DNA of 6,544 bases from Alphaproteobacteria bacterium (GTDB taxonomy: Bacteria > Pseudomonadota > Alphaproteobacteria > RS24), in contig RFZE01000083.1 in the NCBI GenBank assembly GCA_009920875.1, forward strand, positions 1-6,544, given 5' to 3'. Below, piece by piece: positions 5,593-6,544 of this stretch. The position numbers and the translations under genes are program-made. The notes below the pieces were generated by a model. That model saw only the letters and a list, made by a program, of their open reading frames with translations. It was not told the DNA's origin and made no database searches. How positions within the stretch are numbered: position 1 is the first letter of the stretch; each line of letters begins with the position of its first letter.

Positions 5593-6544
5593 TAGGGGCG
5601 GTTCTTTCTCTCTCCGGCCAGTTGCAGCGCAATCTCGGCGGCGCGAAACAGGGCGGCGGCTTTGTTCACCGTTTCATCATATTCATATTGCGGCGTTGAA
5701 TCATAGACCACGCCGCCACCGGCTTGCACATAGAGCTTATTGTCTTTCACCACAGCGGTGCGCAAAGCAATGCAGGTGTCCATATCGCCATTGGCGGAGA
5801 AATAACCGACGCAGCCGGAATAAATGCCGCGCCGCTCGGGTTCCAATTCATCGATGATTTCCATGGCGCGGATTTTCGGTGCGCCCGAAACCGTGCCGGC
5901 GGGAAAGCCTGCCACCAGCGCGTCAATTTCATCCAAGTCTTCGCGCAATGTGCCGGTTACGTCAGAGACAATATGAATAAGGTGCGAGGTCTTTTGCAGA
6001 CCGAAGGCGACATTGACATTGACTGAGCCGATTTCCGACACGCGGCCGACATCATTTCGTCCCAAATCAAGCAACATGAGGTGCTCGGCGCGCTCTTTTT
6101 CATCGGCCAAAAGCTCAGCGCTGATGGCTTCATCTTCGGCCAGGCTGGCGCCGCGTTTGCGCGTTCCGGCAATCGGGCGAATATTGACTTCGCGATCTTT
6201 CACGCCGACCAAAACTTCGGGGCTTGAGCCGACGACGGCGAAATCGCGCATATTCAAAAAGAACAGATAAGGCGATGGGTTGACGCGGCGCAGCGAGCGA
6301 TAAAGGTCAAAGGGCGGCAGGTCGAAATCTATGTTGAAGCGCTGGCTCAACACGACCTGAAACACATCACCCGCTTCGATATATTCTTTGCCTTTTTCGA
6401 CCATATTGAAATAAGCCTGCTGGCTCATATTCGATTGCGGCGCGGCAAATTCATTTGGTGAGGAAATGGGCGCATCGGGCAGGGCTGTGCGCAGTTTCTC
6501 TTCCGCCGCGTCGAGTCGTGCCAGCGCATTATCATAAGCCTCAT
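5592..6544 (-). CDS. trpE: Anthranilate synthase component I, C-terminal part (5' end cut by window edge)
   Basis: TrpE converts chorismate and ammonia to anthranilate and pyruvate, the committed and normally feedback-inhibited step. The frame is open from the right edge (about 316 codons), preceding the ATG at 6428; that upstream part reads EAYDNALARLDAAEEKL, typical interior TrpE, so 6428 is an internal Met and not the start. The chorismate-binding domain is visible in order: DVFQVVLSQRF, PSPYLFFLNM, GSSPEVLVG, IRPIAGTRKRG (from about 6182), HLMLLDLGRND (from about 6083), HIVSDVTGTL, FPAGTVSGAPKIRAMEI (about 5906-5856) and the C-terminal YDETVNKAAALFRA. The N-terminal regulatory region with the tryptophan-binding motif, and any leader/attenuator, lie outside. 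GTVSGAPK and the separate trpG favour TrpE over PabB. The stop forms TAATG with trpG. Confidence 0.97.
   Translation of the reverse strand, partial: EAYDNALARLDAAEEKLRTALPDAPISSPNEFAAPQSNMSQQAYFNMVEKGKEYIEAGDVFQVVLSQRFNIDFDLPPFDLYRSLRRVNPSPYLFFLNMRDFAVVGSSPEVLVGVKDREVNIRPIAGTRKRGASLAEDEAISAELLADEKERAEHLMLLDLGRNDVGRVSEIGSVNVNVAFGLQKTSHLIHIVSDVTGTLREDLDEIDALVAGFPAGTVSGAPKIRAMEIIDELEPERRGIYSGCVGYFSANGDMDTCIALRTAVVKDNKLYVQAGGGVVYDSTPQYEYDETVNKAAALFRAAEIALQLAGERKNRP

Noticed and set aside
5209..5595. 128-residue plus-strand ORF opposite trpG
   Set aside because: Shadow of the trpG frame; the catalytic Cys79 motif of trpG is encoded across it on the other strand.
1..6544. A new multi-gene defence, mobile or biosynthetic system
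   Set aside because: Every gene of substance belongs to a known housekeeping family in a familiar alphaproteobacterial order. There are no transposase, integrase, CRISPR, toxin or tRNA signatures.

Overview
The window reads as chromosomal DNA of an alphaproteobacterium. The LexA protein starts MLTKKQYELLLF and carries the alphaproteobacterial type of N-terminal helix-turn-helix. Two direct-repeat half-site pairs resembling the alphaproteobacterial SOS box (GTTC-N7-GTTC) lie in front of it. The neighbourhood trpE-trpG-trpD-trpC / lexA / comEC / gltX is a recurrent gene order in that class. The genus cannot be fixed from this sequence. trpE and trpG are separate genes here, unlike the fused trpE(G) of many Rhizobiales.

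Layout, left to right. Positions 1-1366 (minus) hold almost all of gltX, glutamyl-tRNA synthetase, missing only its last residues beyond the left edge. Positions 1367-1485 are a divergent intergenic gap containing a striking two-part inverted repeat (1399-1456). Positions 1486-2403 (plus) hold an uninterrupted ORF that is a ComEC/Rec2 DNA-uptake channel protein with its whole middle missing: the N-terminal membrane/OB-fold part is joined in frame to the C-terminal tail. Its stop overlaps the stop of convergent lexA (2400-3074, minus), the SOS repressor. A 74-base gap with a candidate self-regulated promoter separates lexA from the tryptophan genes. Positions 3149-6544 (minus) carry trpC, trpD, trpG and the C-terminal two-thirds of trpE, which runs off the right edge.

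How the genes work together: trpE, trpG, trpD and trpC are packed with a 1-base overlap, a 0-base gap and a 4-base overlap, so they almost certainly form one translationally coupled operon. They cover chorismate to anthranilate (TrpE/TrpG), anthranilate to phosphoribosylanthranilate (TrpD), and the ring-closing indole-glycerol-phosphate step (TrpC). trpF, trpB and trpA are not in the window and are usually elsewhere in this class. lexA is codirectional downstream but appears to have its own operator/promoter.

Most of the window is ordinary housekeeping sequence. I see no new multi-gene system. The items that deserve a second look are the internally deleted ComEC, the palindromic element in front of gltX/comEC, and the mirrored pair of imperfect LexA half-site repeats.
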